DNA from: Tricholoma matsutake
Lineage: Eukaryota; Basidiomycota; Agaricomycetes; Agaricales; Tricholomataceae
Assembly (NCBI GenBank): GCA_026075535.2
Contig: AP026544.2
Coordinates: 5,580,001 to 5,644,000, forward strand
DNA: 64,000 nucleotides
Direction: 5' to 3'
Part shown: piece after piece, positions 62,182 through 64,000 of the stretch
How positions within the stretch are numbered: the first letter of the stretch is position 1
Layout: each line of letters begins with the position of its first letter
Notes under the pieces: generated by a model
The model's database searches: none
What the model saw: the letters and a program-made list of their open reading frames with translations, nothing else
Told to the model about the DNA's origin: nothing
Translations under genes and position numbers: made by a program

Positions 62182-64000
62182 TTACGTTCGGCCACCGCGT
62201 CCTGCGGGATGGTAAGCATGAGGGGAGTGAGAGTTGCATCTCACACTCACCCCGTCATAGCGAGCTTTGATCCAGTCACAGTCAAAGCGATGTCGCCAGA
62301 AATTGCACCGATGGTCATCGAATGCGTGGTTCTTCCGGCAGTTTATGCACCTAGCCGGGTGAGGACAGGCTGCCCCTTCGGGGGTAGCTGGGATGGGAGG
62401 GTTCACCTTAGCGTTTCCCTTACAGCACCCCGCAAGGGCACGATGGTGCTCCTTGCGGTGTGGGCCTGCGCAGACCGGACACTTGGTCTGTGGAGCTCTG
62501 CATGCTGGGGTGGGGTGGCCCCACTTCCAGCATCATTGGCAAAGAGGTAGGCCGGGGTTCACCCTGGCCGCCCTAACATAAGCAACGTAATGCCTGAATT
62601 GGACGCCATGACTGATGAGAGCCTTGGCTCGTGCACTGCTGACTGAATCAGCGATGTTGAGATACACAGTGCACGTATCCAACATTTTTGAATCGTGTAT
62701 CACCTGTGGGGGTACTTGTAGCACTGTGAGGTCCGAAATTCCGGACTTCTCCAAGTGTGCAATGACGACTTCAGGTGTTAAGGCCTTGTCGTTAGCAATA
62801 AATGGGACATCGACCAATTTGAGGTACGACGTGGACGTGGGCAGTGCTGCATCTACTTGCAACACGAAGGGGAATGCTTTGTGAGCAGCCTCCTTGAAGC
62901 AACGAAGGTCCTCCTCAGAGGTGACAACGTCAGTAGCTACTGATAGGTTACCAGCGTGCATCGATGCAGACTGGGCCACTAGCTTAGAGTGGTGCAGACT
63001 GAGGGTGACCCAGACATGGTCCAGGAAGTCAGCAGGGTTCGTTTCCGCCCCAAGGGGAGGACAAACATGTACCAGGACCTGTCATCTCGACGGTCCATGG
63101 ACAGTAGGTGAAGGCTTTGCAGCTTTTGGTTTGGAGGGGCCGACATGCTGCTGTATATCCGCCAGCTTGTCGGTAGGAAGTTCAGGGAAGGCCTTGGCTA
63201 ATCGCACAAGGCCATCCATGGATGTATTAGGTGTTTGCCCCCCAGGGAAGCAAGCAACCTGGGCAAAGGTCCCCTTGCCTGAAGGCCTGGTCGACCAGTT
63301 CACGGGGGGAGGTGGCCCTCATCCCCATGATGAAGAGACACCCCCTGCTGGGGGTTTAGGAAGAGGTCGAGCCCCTTTCGGGCCTCTGGTCCTCGCAGAT
63401 TTGTGAGGGGGGGGGCGTTGCCCATCCCATCCCTCCAGGTACTCCATCCTTGGGACATCGTTGGGATCATTGGAGATCGTACCCGACCTAGGTCGTTTAC
63501 TCCCCCCAATCATCTTGTCTAGTGCTCTCCGGAGCGTAGCGCTCCCAGAGTCGCGGTCAAGACCAGCCTCGGCAGCTGCTACCAGCACCGAGCCCAGTTG
63601 TTCTGCGATATTCTGCCGTTCCTCAGCAGTGGGTCTCCTGGCTCCCGTCCTGTTTAAAACAATCCGGAATCCTTCAGCGTATTCCCCCAAGTCTTTGGCG
63701 AAGGTCTGGGGTCCACTCCAGTCATCACTTGCCATCTCCGTGTCCTGTATGACATGGTGGGAAGAAGAAGCAGCCCCCTCATCAGCCCACTGCGAGGCAG
63801 GTGTTGAGGGAGTGGCAGGTGGTGCAGGAGACGCAGTAGCGTCCCTGGAAGAAAGCGCTGGCACGCTAAATCGCTGTGCTTGCGGTGTGACGATGCCCGC
63901 CCCATATGGGGAGGGGGTTGGAGAACCTCTTTGGGTCCGGTGAGGACCCACTGAGGGAGCATTCTGTGAAGATCTGTGGCTCGAACCGAGCCGCAGAGAG
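62182..64000 (-). pseudogene. LINE L9 ORF1 (gag-like), three TGA codons, N-terminus outside
   Basis: One frame from the window edge to TAA at 62182-62184, with TGA at about 63319 (SSSWG*), 63082 (HGPSR*QVLV) and 62551 (LCQ*CWKWGH). The last removes the Arg in the first zinc knuckle and is CGA in L2 (12759). Conserved blocks: LGEYAEGFRIVLNRTGARRPTAEE, TSTSYLKLVDVPFIANDKAL, CINC/CNFW knuckle region near 62300. The same frame continues into ORF2 after TAA. Confidence 0.85.

Larger units (their letters stand above)
57771..64000 (-). mobile_element. LINE L9, nearly full length, 5' end outside the window
   Basis: Poly(T) 57771-57787, complement of TTATAAACTTTTGACCC, 3' UTR to 58311, ORF2 58312-62181, 49-nt intron-like segment 62202-62250, ORF1 from 62182 to beyond 64000. 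It is inserted in Ty3/gypsy pol, so it is younger than that element. It shares two ORF1 stop codons with L3 and differs from it mainly by lacking L3's ORF2 deletion. Confidence 0.92.

Overview
The window looks like a piece of a transposon-rich agaricomycete (mushroom-type basidiomycete) genome. The evidence is a broken Ty3/gypsy chromovirus with a Tf1-style self-priming site, an APE/RT/RNase H non-LTR retrotransposon with a CCHC ORF1, 49-nt intron-like segments of fungal size, and many CGA-to-TGA stop codons as expected from decay of methylated CpG. The species cannot be told from this sequence. There are no rRNA or tRNA genes, no CRISPR array and no intact conventional gene.

Almost everything is nested retroelement. 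Two families dominate. (1) A LINE, called L here: about 6.5 kb when complete, a gag-like ORF1 with zinc knuckles, an ORF2 with endonuclease, reverse transcriptase, RNase H and a C-terminal zinc motif, and an A-tail. Ten copies or fragments are present. (2) A family called B here: about 1.85-2.3 kb, no reverse transcriptase, starting with the same roughly 17 nt as L and ending with the same motif block plus poly(A). B1 copies encode an acidic 269-residue protein I do not recognise. B2 copies are deletion/duplication derivatives with two small ORFs that both start MPKW. B3 is a diverged copy of the same protein. B therefore looks like a protein-coding, non-autonomous partner of L.

Layout. 1-1662: two B pieces. 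1663-3899: two pieces of an unrecognised minus-strand ORF split by a full B2 copy (1862-3710). 3900-38916: a giant nest. Inside it are L-a (minus, 3900-4695); L1 (plus, 4696-22178, interrupted) carrying a solo LTR (6098-6794) and a B1 copy (7396-20914); that B1 copy is in turn split by a minus B1 (7591-9864) and by L2 (11065-20061), and L2 is itself split by a solo LTR (14359-14760) and another B1 (16542-18804). Then come two head-to-head B2 copies (22179-25210), L4 (minus) split by L3 (27557-33708, the plus copy with an open ORF2), and fragments of B1, L5, L6 and B2. 38917-42990: more of the same minus-strand unknown ORF, split by a minus B1. 42991-47495: a mini-LINE with a B3 insertion, then L7 (minus). 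47496-53752: L8 (plus) with a B2 insertion. 53753-57770: Ty3/gypsy element with 5' LTR, primer site, gag and interrupted pol. 57771-64000: L9 (minus), running off the end.

Most insertions are flanked by 11-16 bp target-site duplications (5 bp for the solo LTRs), so the order of events can be read. The four separate pieces of the minus-strand unknown ORF (42990-42142, 39844-38917, 3899-3725, 1861-1663) join in one reading frame once insertions and duplications are removed, implying one ancestral intronless ORF of about 700 codons or more.
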